64,000 bases of DNA from Alphaproteobacteria bacterium MarineAlpha11_Bin1 (GTDB taxonomy: Bacteria; Pseudomonadota; Alphaproteobacteria; MPNO01; UBA830). The stretch is taken from assembly GCA_002937455.1 (NCBI GenBank), contig PTJZ01000008.1:62001-126000 (forward strand), read 5' to 3'. Positions 27,873 through 35,988 of the stretch are shown in pieces (position 1 is the first letter of the stretch; each line of letters begins with the position of its first letter). A model generated the notes under the pieces. The model did no database searches. It saw only the letters and a program-made list of their open reading frames with translations, and was not told the origin of the DNA. Both the position numbers and the translations under genes were made by a program.

Positions 27873-28172
27873 AATAGCGCTGGCTTGCCAGCTATGGTGA
27901 TAAACGGCTTGTGTAATAAGCATAGTGGACCCGGGGGCAGTACCCGGCGCCTCCACCAATATTGAGTGTGGTCTTAATTTGACGAGACCAAGTGAGCAGT
28001 ATGGGGGCGAAACAGGATCGACACGTGCCTAAAGACTTGCTTTTTGCCCGGTATGGTTCCGCCGTTAGCGGGCCGTTTTTACAAGTGCCAATGATAACGA
28101 TTTGGCCCTCGCTGCCTAATTATTAGGAAAGCGCGGTTCGGGGGGCACCGGGCAACAGAAGTCCCTCCACAT
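27873..28172 (+). ncRNA. ssrA: tmRNA, circularly permuted two-piece form
   Basis: tmRNA rescues stalled ribosomes and tags the nascent chain. The gene shows the alphaproteobacterial permuted order. The acceptor piece comes first: a hairpin GCTGG-cttg-CCAGC at 27879-27892, a T arm CCGGG-GGCAGTA-CCCGG at 27931-27947, acceptor strand CGCCTCC at 27948-27954, discriminator A and CCA at 27956-27958. An intervening segment (27959-28002) would be removed. The coding piece starts GGGGGCGAAACAGGATCGAC at 28003; its GGGGGCG (28003-28009) pairs with CGCCTCC (one G-U). The tag frame is at 28087-28119. A TATATT at 27867-27872 could be the -10 box. Outer ends (27873 and 28172) are approximate; a 3' stem of GGGGGG with CCCTCC ends near 28168. 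Confidence 0.9.
28087..28119 (+). other. tmRNA tag reading frame, ANDNDLALAA
   Basis: From a resume codon GCC at 28087 the frame encodes ten residues, ANDNDLALAA, then TAA at 28117. With the alanine carried by the tRNA-like domain, the tag would be AANDNDLALAA. The ANDN start is typical of alphaproteobacteria and the LAA end is the ClpX/ClpA recognition signal. The stop is followed by a small stem (CCTAA-tta-TTAGG). The upstream AAGT-GCC context resembles known resume sites. The tag is shorter than many alphaproteobacterial ones. Confidence 0.85.
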
Positions 28173-28479
28173 CTCCACTTTGGCATCACGTACGGATTTT
28201 CAACATTAGTCTACATGAGAAGACCTAGGGCACCCTATGGAGAATTATGAAGTAATCGGTATATATGCCGGCGGAGTTATTACCGGGATAAAGCTTAAGT
28301 TGGAGAACGCTTCTGAGTTAAGAGAAGAACTTTTTCTGTAGAGAAGTCCAAATATAAGATTTTATATGATTTTACGACGGTTTGCGGGTCTAAAATCCAA
28401 GTAAAATTGTTTTACCGAGACCCCTTTGAAGACCAATAACTTGTGGTTTAGTCGCTCATGCCATATTAGTTCGCCCGCC
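28173..28479 (+). other. Gap between ssrA and sspB: nested hairpin and a doubtful 34-codon frame
   Basis: About 300 bp with no recognised gene. A frame of 34 codons (28237-28341; starts MENYEVIGIYAGG) has AGGG 6 nt before its ATG and a protein-like composition, but resembles nothing I know, and I did not call it. Nearer sspB, GGGTCT (28386-28391) pairs with AGACCC (28418-28423), enclosing a second perfect stem GTAAAA-ttg-TTTTAC (28401-28415). This nested hairpin, 57 nt before the sspB ATG, may be the tmRNA transcript end or a leader element. No T-run follows it. Confidence 0.4.
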
Positions 28480-29001
28480 ATGTCGGAAGATTTGATGGAT
28501 TATCAGGCTTTAGTTGAGGGCGCGATGAAGGATGTCGTGCGCAACGTTTTATTGCGAGTCGCCAAAGATGGGTTACCTGGCGAGCATCACCTTTACATCA
28601 CCTTCCAAACTAAACACAAGGGAGTTGAGATTGCTGACAGGCTCGTGGATCAGTACCCAGACGAGATGACTATCGTCCTGCAATACCAGTTCTGGGGCCT
28701 CGAAATCTTCGAAGACGCGTTCGAAATCACCCTCAGCTTTTCGGGGAATAATGAACGGCTGTATATTCCTATCGATGCGGTCATCGGTTTTGCGGATCCT
28801 TCGGTAAATTTCGGACTTCAGTTTAAGACAGCCGTGGGACAGGATTTGACACAAGACGATATCAATAACGACGACCTGTCGGCTAAAATTTCTGAGAATG
28901 TCGACCCAGAGGATAGAACTGAAAATAAAGAGGTTGGTAGCGAGCAGAAAGTAGGTGAGGTTGTCGCGCTCGACGCCTTTCGTAAAAACAAAAACCAATA
29001 A
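28480..29001 (+). CDS. sspB: SspB-family ClpXP adaptor (alphaproteobacterial type)
   Basis: SspB binds the ssrA tag and the ClpX N-domain and speeds delivery of tagged proteins to ClpXP. The 173-residue protein has the conserved substrate-binding core: DYQALVEGAMKDVVRNVLLR, DGLPGEHHLYITFQT, YPDEMTIVLQYQFWGLEIF and FADPSVNFGLQF. An acidic, low-complexity linker then leads to a short C-terminal peptide (EVVALDAFRKN) that should contact ClpX, as in known SspBs. The ATG at 28480 aligns with relatives starting M-x-D-D-L; ATG 28495 has a better RBS (GGAAG) and is the alternative. It lies about 300 bp after ssrA, its functional partner. Confidence 0.93.
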   Translation: MSEDLMDYQALVEGAMKDVVRNVLLRVAKDGLPGEHHLYITFQTKHKGVEIADRLVDQYPDEMTIVLQYQFWGLEIFEDAFEITLSFSGNNERLYIPIDAVIGFADPSVNFGLQFKTAVGQDLTQDDINNDDLSAKISENVDPEDRTENKEVGSEQKVGEVVALDAFRKNKNQ

Positions 29002-29033
29002 ATTTAAGCAAATCGTATTGCGGATCCTGATCG

Positions 29034-29588
29034 ATGGATGACGAGACTTTTCACGAGATGTTTCCGCTAAGTGGAGACAAAACTGAATACCGTATCCTGA
29101 CCTCTGACCATGTATCGACTGCAGAGTTCGACCGCCAAAAAATTCTCGTCATCGAACAAGAGGGTATAAAGATGCTGACGGAGAAGGCTTTCGGAGATAT
29201 TGCCCACTATTTGCGGCCGGCACACCTGCAACAGCTTGCAAATATCCCAAAGGATGGTGAGGAGTCAGATAACGACCGGTTTGGCGCATTGGATCTCCTT
29301 AAGAACGAATATATAGCATCAGCAGGTATTCTTCCGATGTGCCAAGACACCGGCACCGCGATCATCATGGGTAAAAAAGGTCAGAATGTTTGGGTCAGGG
29401 GAAACGATGAAGCGGCGATTTCGAATGGCGTTCTTAAAACCTACCAAGAACTCAACCTCCGGTATTCGAACGTCTCGCCTCTTTCAATGTTCCAAGAAAT
29501 CAATACCGGCAACAACCTGCCCGCCCAAATTGACTTGTATTCTACCCACGGCGACAAATACAAATTTTTGTTTATCGCCAAGGTCTGA
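29034..29588 (+). pseudogene. Class I fumarate hydratase, N-terminal remnant
   Basis: The 184 residues match the N-terminal part of iron-sulfur (class I) fumarase, including the [19 protein letters not shown] motif with the first cluster Cys (Cys103) and [16 protein letters not shown]. In intact enzymes FIAK is followed by GGGSANK and some 350 further residues holding the other two cluster ligands. Here FIAK is followed by one Val codon and TGA. The next gene begins 10 nt later, and no remainder of the fumarase occurs in the window. The length is also too short for the alpha chain of two-subunit fumarases (about 280). So it is most likely a truncated, inactive copy. The start codon is fixed by family alignment; sspB lies 32 nt upstream. 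Confidence 0.8.
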
Positions 29589-29597
29589 GCCGCTCTT

Positions 29598-30116
29598 ATG
29601 GTGGTATTACCGGATTTGATCGAAGAGGGTTTAACGACGCTTTTCTGTGGGTCTGCTGCGAGCTATGCATCTGCCCGGTCAGAAGCCTATTACGCCGGAC
29701 CTGGAAACCGGTTTTGGTCAATTCTTCAAGAGACCGGCCTAACCCCTTACCTTTTTGCTCCAACTGAGTTTCGCCAGCTGGCGGCATTGGGTATTGGCCT
29801 GACTGATCTGGCAAAGAATGAAACGGGCATGGACGCCGATTTTTCAACCAATGGTTATAATCCGGCCTGTTTACTGAAAAAAGTAGAAGAATATACACCG
29901 CAGATTATAGCTTTTACCGGTAAGCGCCCCGCCGCGGTTTTCATGATGCAAGCACTAGGAATCGAGGTTGCGGGCTATGGTGAACAAGATACACGGTTTG
30001 AAAAGACCCGAATATTTATTTTACCCTCACCATCCGGGGCCGCACGACGATGGTGGTCCTCAGAACCTTGGCATAGGCTGGCCGCTATCCACCACGGTAT
30101 CAGAGGCACGTTATGA
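29598..30116 (+). CDS. Mug/TDG-like uracil-DNA glycosylase superfamily protein
   Basis: The 172-residue protein matches mismatch-specific (G/U) DNA glycosylases along its whole length: LFCGSAASYASARSEAYYAG then PGNRFWSILQETGLTP, GIGLTDLAKNETGMDADF and LPSPSGAARRWW. In E. coli Mug, motif 1 is GINPG with a catalytic Asn and motif 2 is NPSGL. Here motif 1 is GSAAS (residues 18-22) and motif 2 is SPSGAA, so the Asn is missing. Similar motif-1 variants occur in relatives from alphaproteobacteria, so substrate or chemistry may differ. It starts 9 nt after the fumarase remnant and overlaps the next gene by 4 nt. Confidence 0.85.
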   Translation: MVVLPDLIEEGLTTLFCGSAASYASARSEAYYAGPGNRFWSILQETGLTPYLFAPTEFRQLAALGIGLTDLAKNETGMDADFSTNGYNPACLLKKVEEYTPQIIAFTGKRPAAVFMMQALGIEVAGYGEQDTRFEKTRIFILPSPSGAARRWWSSEPWHRLAAIHHGIRGTL

Positions 30117-31123
30117 AATTCTGCGTTTTTGGCGCTGGCGCGGTCGGCGGGTTTGTTGGTGGTATGATCGCCCGAACCAATGTAGAGGTTTCCCTGATCG
30201 CCCGCGGTGAGCACCTATCCACAATTAAAGCCAACGGACTAAAGGTGATTACTTCGGAAGAGCAATTCGTTATCGACGTTCCGGCGACCGACACGCCTAG
30301 GGATCTCGGTGTTCAAGACGTGATATTCCTATCTGCGAAAGCTCATTCCCTTACGGACGCGGCGAAAGCTATTCGGCCCCTGTTAGGACCAGAAACCACC
30401 GTCATCTCGGCTCAAAACGGGATTCCATTTTGGTACTTTTATGCCCATGGTGGTGTTCTGGAGGGACACACTCTCCAAACTGTGGATCCAAACAGGCGTA
30501 TCGCGGATACTATTGGTACCAAGCGTTCAATCGGTTGCGTGATCACGTCCAGCAATACGATTGAGGCGCCGGGTGTAGTCCGCAGTATCGGTAATCAAAT
30601 ATTCTCGCTGGGAGAGCCTGACGGATCGATCTCAGCTCGACTCAAGCAAGTTGCCAACCTACTGGAAAGTGCAGGACTCTCTGCACCAACTAGCGGCAAT
30701 ATCCGTGGCGAGCTTTGGTTGAAGATGTGGGGCAACGTGTCTTTCAGCTCTATGGCGGTGCTGACAGTTTCAAAGCTTGGACCATTGGCAGAAGACAAAG
30801 ATCTGCAGGCCCTAGGCATATCTATAATGAGGGAGGTCAGGAGCGTCGGCGAAGCACTTGGCATAGAGTTCAATGCCACTATTCAGGAACGGCTGGAGAG
30901 CACGAAAAGAATTGCTGATCACAAAACCTCAATCCTCCAAGATCTGGAGTTTGGTCGCCCGATGGAAGTGGACGGGATCACTGGTGCAGTGGTGGAACTT
31001 GGCAGGCTACTTGGCGTTCAGACACCAATGATTGACCTAATTTATTCTCTGATGCGTCAACGCGCCCGCGAGGCAGGACTATATCCGGAGACTGGCGTCG
31101 ACCCCCTTGAGGAAGGAAGTTAA
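30113..31123 (+). CDS. 2-dehydropantoate 2-reductase family protein (PanE/ApbA-like)
   Basis: This family reduces ketopantoate to pantoate with NADPH for coenzyme A synthesis. The 336-residue protein has the N-terminal Rossmann motif GAGAVGGFVGGMIA (residues 7-20), the AQNGIP segment, the WLKMWGNVSFSSM stretch that holds the catalytic Lys, and EVDGITGAVVELG with the substrate-binding region in the C-terminal helical domain. It is slightly longer than E. coli PanE (303). The family is diverse and many members are not pantoate enzymes, so I leave the symbol blank. Its ATG overlaps the glycosylase stop (ATGA). Confidence 0.85.
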   Translation: MKFCVFGAGAVGGFVGGMIARTNVEVSLIARGEHLSTIKANGLKVITSEEQFVIDVPATDTPRDLGVQDVIFLSAKAHSLTDAAKAIRPLLGPETTVISAQNGIPFWYFYAHGGVLEGHTLQTVDPNRRIADTIGTKRSIGCVITSSNTIEAPGVVRSIGNQIFSLGEPDGSISARLKQVANLLESAGLSAPTSGNIRGELWLKMWGNVSFSSMAVLTVSKLGPLAEDKDLQALGISIMREVRSVGEALGIEFNATIQERLESTKRIADHKTSILQDLEFGRPMEVDGITGAVVELGRLLGVQTPMIDLIYSLMRQRAREAGLYPETGVDPLEEGS

Positions 31124-31340
31124 CCCAAATATCTCGATAGGGGATACCCACATTTATCAACAAAAAATTCAAGACCACGGCACTCCAAACCAAGATCTGG
31201 ATGTCTGGTTTCTCTGCACTCCCTTGCCGACAACTCGGTTGGCACCCCCATAATCATCAGTCTAGCCGCAACAGATGTCTGTGTCTGGCTGTTCTGAACC
31301 AAATAATAATTCTGGGCAGCTTATGGCAGGCAGTATTTGC

Positions 31341-31808
31341 CTAATCGACCTCAAAAACACCCTCAACTTCGATCGCAACACCAAACGGCATAGATGCAAC
31401 TCCAACAGCGGTCCGAGAATGACGGCCTGGTTCGCCGTAAAGTTCTATCAGTATTTCTGATGCGCCGTTTAAACAGGCAGACACGTCGGTAAAATCGGGG
31501 TCAACGTTCAGATAGCCTTTAATGCGGATAACTTCTTTTACCCTGTCTAAGTCACCAATAGCTTCCTTAATGCACGCTAATACCATCAGAGTGCTGTCCC
31601 TTGCCGCTTCTTGACCCTGTTCGAGTGTGAATTCTCGGCCAACCTTGCCAATCCAACAAATCTCGCCGTTTACTCTTGGCACCTGACCAGAAATGAATAA
31701 CAGTCCGGCACTGCGTTTCCAGTTCAATATCTTAGCTACCTTAGGAGTTGCGGCTTTTGGCAGCGCCAATCCCATTTCGGCCAGCTTACCCTCAACAATC
31801 CCCACCAT
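31341..31808 (-). CDS. RidA (YjgF/YER057c/UK114) family protein
   Basis: RidA proteins hydrolyse reactive enamine/imine intermediates made by PLP enzymes, for example those from threonine dehydratase. The protein of about 155 residues has the family's core: AGLLFISGQVPRVNG, TLMVLACIKEAIGDLDRVKEVIRIKGYLN, and ending GVASMPFGVAIEVEGVFEV. The catalytic Arg of RidA in xSRTAV is present (HSRTAVGVAS). The longer linker and N-terminus suggest the subfamily near YjgH rather than canonical RidA. The start is uncertain: ATG 31808 with GGGGA upstream, ATG 31814 or TTG 31820. It stands alone, converging with the reductase gene. Confidence 0.88.
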   Translation of the reverse strand: MVGIVEGKLAEMGLALPKAATPKVAKILNWKRSAGLLFISGQVPRVNGEICWIGKVGREFTLEQGQEAARDSTLMVLACIKEAIGDLDRVKEVIRIKGYLNVDPDFTDVSACLNGASEILIELYGEPGRHSRTAVGVASMPFGVAIEVEGVFEVD

Positions 31809-31938
31809 CGTCATCCCCAATAATATTTGTTATTTTATGCACATAGCATCATACAGGATCCACAAAGACCAAGCGATAACCCTATTTTTTGCAACTCCAC
31901 CACAGGTTCGGCGCTCTAAATATGTTTCGAATATCCAA

Positions 31939-32151
31939 ATGCTTCGCAAAAGATCTGTGACAATCTCTGGGCATCGTACCAGCATATCTTTGGAAGATGA
32001 GTTCTGGTCCGAACTCATTCTTATCTCGAAATTTGAGAAGAGATCTCTTAACGAAATGGTCGCAAAGATCGACGAAAACCGAGACACTAACCTCTCGTCA
32101 GCAATCCGCCTATTCGTTCTCGCGAGCCTGAAAAGGACTACACCATATTAG
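31939..32151 (+). CDS. Ribbon-helix-helix domain protein (RHH_4/PF13467-like)
   Basis: From ATG 31939 the 70-residue product is a single RHH_4-type domain: SVTISGHRTSISLEDEFWSE, a middle helix (SLNEMVAKIDENRDT), and NLSSAIRLFVLASLK. The family pattern GHRTS-SLE-FW and NLSSAIR is clear. RHH_4 proteins are small presumed DNA-binding proteins, often found in alphaproteobacteria, with no proven role. There is no good RBS at 31939, and the frame is open to 31693 upstream, so the N-terminus is tentative. It converges with the asmA-family gene, only 5 bp from its stop. Confidence 0.75.
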   Translation: MLRKRSVTISGHRTSISLEDEFWSELILISKFEKRSLNEMVAKIDENRDTNLSSAIRLFVLASLKRTTPY

Positions 32152-32156
32152 TATCT

Positions 32157-35100
32157 TCAGCGACCAAGGCCGTTAAAAAGTTTCTTGATCAATCTCTCAG
32201 CCGGGTCGGCGTTCTTAGGCGATTTTGGATTCTGCCGCCGGGACCTTGAATTCGATCCCGACTTAGCACCCTGCAAGAATTTCTGCAGAAGGCCCCCGAT
32301 GCCGCTAGCAACCGCATCCTTCGTGAGATCTTCGATGTTAAATCGCGGGTTAGGCTGATCTGGCGGTCCCGTAAGCGTCAACCTTAGTTTCGGTACTTCT
32401 CTAACCTTCCTAGGTCGGATATCTGCGACCATATTCATATTCCAGGTCGGCAAGTTAATAATCCCCGACGCCTCAATATCGCCAACTCTAGAACGTAGTA
32501 AAGCATTACGGATCAAGACTACTCCTTTCTCGACCTGGATTTCCCCATTAAGCGAAGAAAATGGGGTTTTTTTAGACCCTCCAATCGAGGCAGCCGCAGC
32601 GGGAATTAGTTTCATTAGATTTTTGAGGCTACTCTCCTGAAGTTCGCGGTACAATGATGGCAAATCAAACCCGCGTATGACGCCATCTGTAAGGGTTAAG
32701 CTGCCATTGCCGCTCAGCCTCTGGAGCAATTCACTTTGGCTATTCCCGCTAGTCTTCATTACCAATTCGTGTGACAAGTTACCGGCCTCGAAATCGAAGA
32801 AATCACTATCAAAAAATGAATTCTGAACCCGTGCATTCACGATCTCGATCGCAGCCTCTGCCAACGGTGTTTTCCGTGCATCGAGCCTTGCTTTCATTTT
32901 AAAGCTACCGTCAAATATTTTACCAGAGACCTTCCGAATATCTAAGATTCGGTTCTTGAGGGTCGCCATAATTTTTGGCTGATCAAGTCGATAACTCTCG
33001 TAAATCAGCGTATCGGCGCTGAGATAAATCTCAGCATCGAGCATCCCCAGCGCCGAAGTATCGATTCTTTCCCGGGACCATTGATCTACTCGCGAATGCG
33101 ACGAGCTGACGCCTCGAGTGAGAGTTTTTGATTGCGGTGTGGGGGCTGATCGATCACGAGACATAACCCCGGTATGAGCCGGCGCTTGAAAAAAATCGCT
33201 AAGTGATATTGTCGAAGATTTGAGCACTAAATCGACAGCAGGACGTCGCTCCTTTTTAAGATAGTCACCCCTACCTGAGAAGATTGTAGCGCCAATGTTA
33301 CCACTAAGATTGTTTACCTTAAAATCGTCAACCCTCCCGTTAACCTCGGCCGCTAACCTCAGGTTTCCAAGCCGGCGTTTCACAGGCCTATAGTTTGGAT
33401 AAAAAACTCTTACGAACCTTGTAAGGTCCGGCTGATTAATCTCGAATCGGATGTCGATTCGAGGTGCTTTTTCCTTTAGATTCACCTTGCCGGATATTTT
33501 TAATTCACCGTCAGTAAACTCCGACTTGGCACTGACTCTTAGAGCATTCGGATCGCCCTTCACGTTTGCTTTTATGATAAAAGGCCCAGATTGGGCGCCC
33601 GATCGGCCACCGAAAATTAATTCCGCCAACCGATCGATTTTAGGGTGATAGCTATCCAATTTAACATCAAACACCGGCTTCGCAGTTAGCCCGATAATAT
33701 GGCCCGTCAGCTTGGAGTGACTCTTGGCTAGTCTGAGGTCAGCATCGATATAGATCCGATCTGGCGTAATATTTGTCTCTACGGCCAGCAGCATCTGGCC
33801 GAGCTTGCGGGGCGGTATGGAACTCTTGATATCGGCGGCGTGAAATAAACCGGTCAGATCTCTTGATTCGGCAAAGACCGTGCCTGAGAATCTGGGAGCG
33901 TCCTCCAGCCCTGTGGCGGTCCCAACCACTTTTATACTGGTTCCAGCAAAATTACGGACAGTCGCATCCCTAATTTTCAGCGTACCGTTGACAAGCGTAG
34001 TGTCCAGCCAAATATCGCGAAACGTCTTCTTTTGATAGGCGAGAGCACCAACCCTGAGTTGCAAGTTTGCGTCAAACTTCTTCAGCGCGACCAGTGGTCC
34101 AGCAGGCAAAGGGAAAACCGGCGATGACGATGATCCAGTAGATACCGACTCACCCGTACCTGTGCCTACCACAACGGATTCCTCAGGAAAGCGTTTGCCG
34201 AGATAGGCATCTACGTTGATCTGATCGAAACTGAAACTTGCACCGAAGGCAGGTCGCTCCCGTAAAGCTAGCGTGACACCGCCGCTCAGCCGCGTCGCAT
34301 CGAGTTGTCCAACGATATTAGCAATCTGTAGCTGACCCGCCGTCCCCATGATATCGGACGACGCCATAAAACTTCGTAGTCTATCCGGAGGAACTTTCGA
34401 TACATCAACTTTCAGCCATTCCAAAACCGACCGGAGGTTATGAGTTTGGAAAGAAGATTTCCCGTTAAAAATTATCTCCCCCGTCGGCGACTTCAGGTAG
34501 CCGGACGCGTTCACGCTAGTTCGCCCGGGCAGGATAGCGGACAGGGTCTCTAGATTAAGTACGCCATCCGCCATCGAGACTTTCATGCGAACATCGCGCA
34601 CCGTGTCTTTTTGGACAATCACCTCTTTGACTTCAAGATTCAGCTTGGCACGTAAATCTATGGGTGAACTGCCTCGCGCGATTTGCGAGGAAACGCTGGC
34701 CGCCGGCTCTGTCACATTGACGGGCGAGCTCGATGTTTTTTTTATTGCGTCGGGCTCGTGCGAAATCTCCGGAGCCGCGAGCCATTCGTCGATGTCCAGC
34801 GACTTGGATCGAAACGTCGCCTCGATCTGTGGTGCACCTTTAAGCTGCGCTCTCAGGTCCCCGGTCAATCTTGAACTTCCGAGTGCGATGTTGACGCCGC
34901 TGACGACGACTTCGTCTGCGTTCCCCTTCAGTAAAGCAGAAATATTAAATGGCTGTCCCAAGGTAGCCGCGGGGGGGGGGTCCCAAAAGGGTCTGATAAG
35001 CGTACCCAAATCATCACCCTTTCCTTGCAAGCTGGCGCTGATCAGGGGCGTATTGCCGATTTCTTTCAAATTGCCATCTAGGCCAATATGGACATTTACA

Positions 35101-35822
35101 CCCGGCACCCCGAGACCAATAACGAATGGCACCGCGCTGTTTTCCGAGAATTCACCTAACTTACCGTCAAATGTAAGGTTAACATCCATGATTTGGACAC
35201 GACCCTTGATCGTAAATGGGCCTTTAAGAGACGTTGCAGACATATCCGCTGTCAGTTTCTCGAGGCGCAGAACCGATCCGGCCAATTTATCTCGATAGAC
35301 GATAGTGCCGTTTTGGAAGCGTAGGAGGTCTAGACTGAAGTCCTGCGGACTATTTTGGCCAGAGCTCTTTTCAGCCTCTCGAGGGGCAGTTTCTGCCTTT
35401 TTCGAAGGCGAAAAATCACCTTTTTCTGTGGCCAGCTGCTGGAAATACCAGTTGCCCGTGCCATCGACATCCTTCTCCAACTCGATAATGGGCTCCACAA
35501 GTTTGATACTGCCGACCTCTACACTTCCCACTATTAACGGTAGCAGCCTAACGCTCACGCGGAGTTCCTTGAGCACCACAATATTTGGGACGCTAGCGTC
35601 AGGAGAATTCTTTATTCTTATGTCAGTCGCTCGCATGTAAGGCGCCGGTAGGATACCGAACTCAAGATCGCCGCCGATTTGTAGCGTGCGGCCGGTTAAC
35701 TTTTTCGCCTCCGCTGCGATCTCCATCTTATAAGAATTCCAGTTAACTACGCTTGGTAAGATCAACGCCGCAGCAATGAGTAATACTATTACCCCGCCCA
35801 GTCCGTAGGCCGCCTTTCTCAT
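32157..35822 (-). CDS. AsmA-family protein (AsmA-like/TamB-like bridge protein)
   Basis: The 1221-residue protein has an N-terminal membrane anchor (residues 5-25, AAYGLGGVIVLLIAAALILPS) and then a very long periplasmic region of AsmA-type repeats. The N-terminal AsmA core shows LTGRTLQIGGDLEFGILPAP and SIKLVEPIIELEK. The C-terminal AsmA_2 region has SGNGSLTLTDGVIRGFDLPS followed by KLTLTGPPDQPNPRF-like text. The family is thought to make bridges that carry phospholipid between inner and outer membrane; this is inference from relatives. The start at 35822 is fixed by GGAGGA 5 nt upstream; the longer frame starts at 35834. A 10-nt poly-C tract lies within it (34971-34980). Confidence 0.9.
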   Translation of the reverse strand: MRKAAYGLGGVIVLLIAAALILPSVVNWNSYKMEIAAEAKKLTGRTLQIGGDLEFGILPAPYMRATDIRIKNSPDASVPNIVVLKELRVSVRLLPLIVGSVEVGSIKLVEPIIELEKDVDGTGNWYFQQLATEKGDFSPSKKAETAPREAEKSSGQNSPQDFSLDLLRFQNGTIVYRDKLAGSVLRLEKLTADMSATSLKGPFTIKGRVQIMDVNLTFDGKLGEFSENSAVPFVIGLGVPGVNVHIGLDGNLKEIGNTPLISASLQGKGDDLGTLIRPFWDPPPAATLGQPFNISALLKGNADEVVVSGVNIALGSSRLTGDLRAQLKGAPQIEATFRSKSLDIDEWLAAPEISHEPDAIKKTSSSPVNVTEPAASVSSQIARGSSPIDLRAKLNLEVKEVIVQKDTVRDVRMKVSMADGVLNLETLSAILPGRTSVNASGYLKSPTGEIIFNGKSSFQTHNLRSVLEWLKVDVSKVPPDRLRSFMASSDIMGTAGQLQIANIVGQLDATRLSGGVTLALRERPAFGASFSFDQINVDAYLGKRFPEESVVVGTGTGESVSTGSSSSPVFPLPAGPLVALKKFDANLQLRVGALAYQKKTFRDIWLDTTLVNGTLKIRDATVRNFAGTSIKVVGTATGLEDAPRFSGTVFAESRDLTGLFHAADIKSSIPPRKLGQMLLAVETNITPDRIYIDADLRLAKSHSKLTGHIIGLTAKPVFDVKLDSYHPKIDRLAELIFGGRSGAQSGPFIIKANVKGDPNALRVSAKSEFTDGELKISGKVNLKEKAPRIDIRFEINQPDLTRFVRVFYPNYRPVKRRLGNLRLAAEVNGRVDDFKVNNLSGNIGATIFSGRGDYLKKERRPAVDLVLKSSTISLSDFFQAPAHTGVMSRDRSAPTPQSKTLTRGVSSSHSRVDQWSRERIDTSALGMLDAEIYLSADTLIYESYRLDQPKIMATLKNRILDIRKVSGKIFDGSFKMKARLDARKTPLAEAAIEIVNARVQNSFFDSDFFDFEAGNLSHELVMKTSGNSQSELLQRLSGNGSLTLTDGVIRGFDLPSLYRELQESSLKNLMKLIPAAAASIGGSKKTPFSSLNGEIQVEKGVVLIRNALLRSRVGDIEASGIINLPTWNMNMVADIRPRKVREVPKLRLTLTGPPDQPNPRFNIEDLTKDAVASGIGGLLQKFLQGAKSGSNSRSRRQNPKSPKNADPAERLIKKLFNGLGR
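34971..34980 (-). repeat. Homopolymer of 10 C inside the AsmA-family gene
   Basis: On the coding strand a GAC codon is followed by CCC-CCC-CCC-G, giving ten C in a row and Pro-Pro-Pro in the protein (DPPPAA). The frame is intact as shown. Such tracts slip easily, which could shift the frame in some cells, or could reflect an uncertain base count in sequencing. Confidence 0.9.
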
Positions 35823-35988
35823 TAAATCCTCCATAAGCGGTAAATTCCGAACCTACTTTTCACACCCAGAGTTGTCGGGCCTTTTTAATCATACTGACTG
35901 AAATTCCCTGTTTGAAGGACGTTCCTAGATGATAGATACCGAAAATCTGAACCAATTTCGAAAAGAAGGGCCGCTCGCTTGAAAAGCC

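Noticed and set aside
31120..31302. 60-codon minus-strand frame between the reductase and RidA genes
   Set aside because: It overlaps the reductase stop, has no good RBS and matches nothing I recognise; called chance.
34585..35298. 237-codon plus-strand frame inside the AsmA-family gene
   Set aside because: Ser/Thr/Pro-rich mirror of a long gene on the other strand; no RBS, no family resemblance, and the minus-strand protein is well supported.
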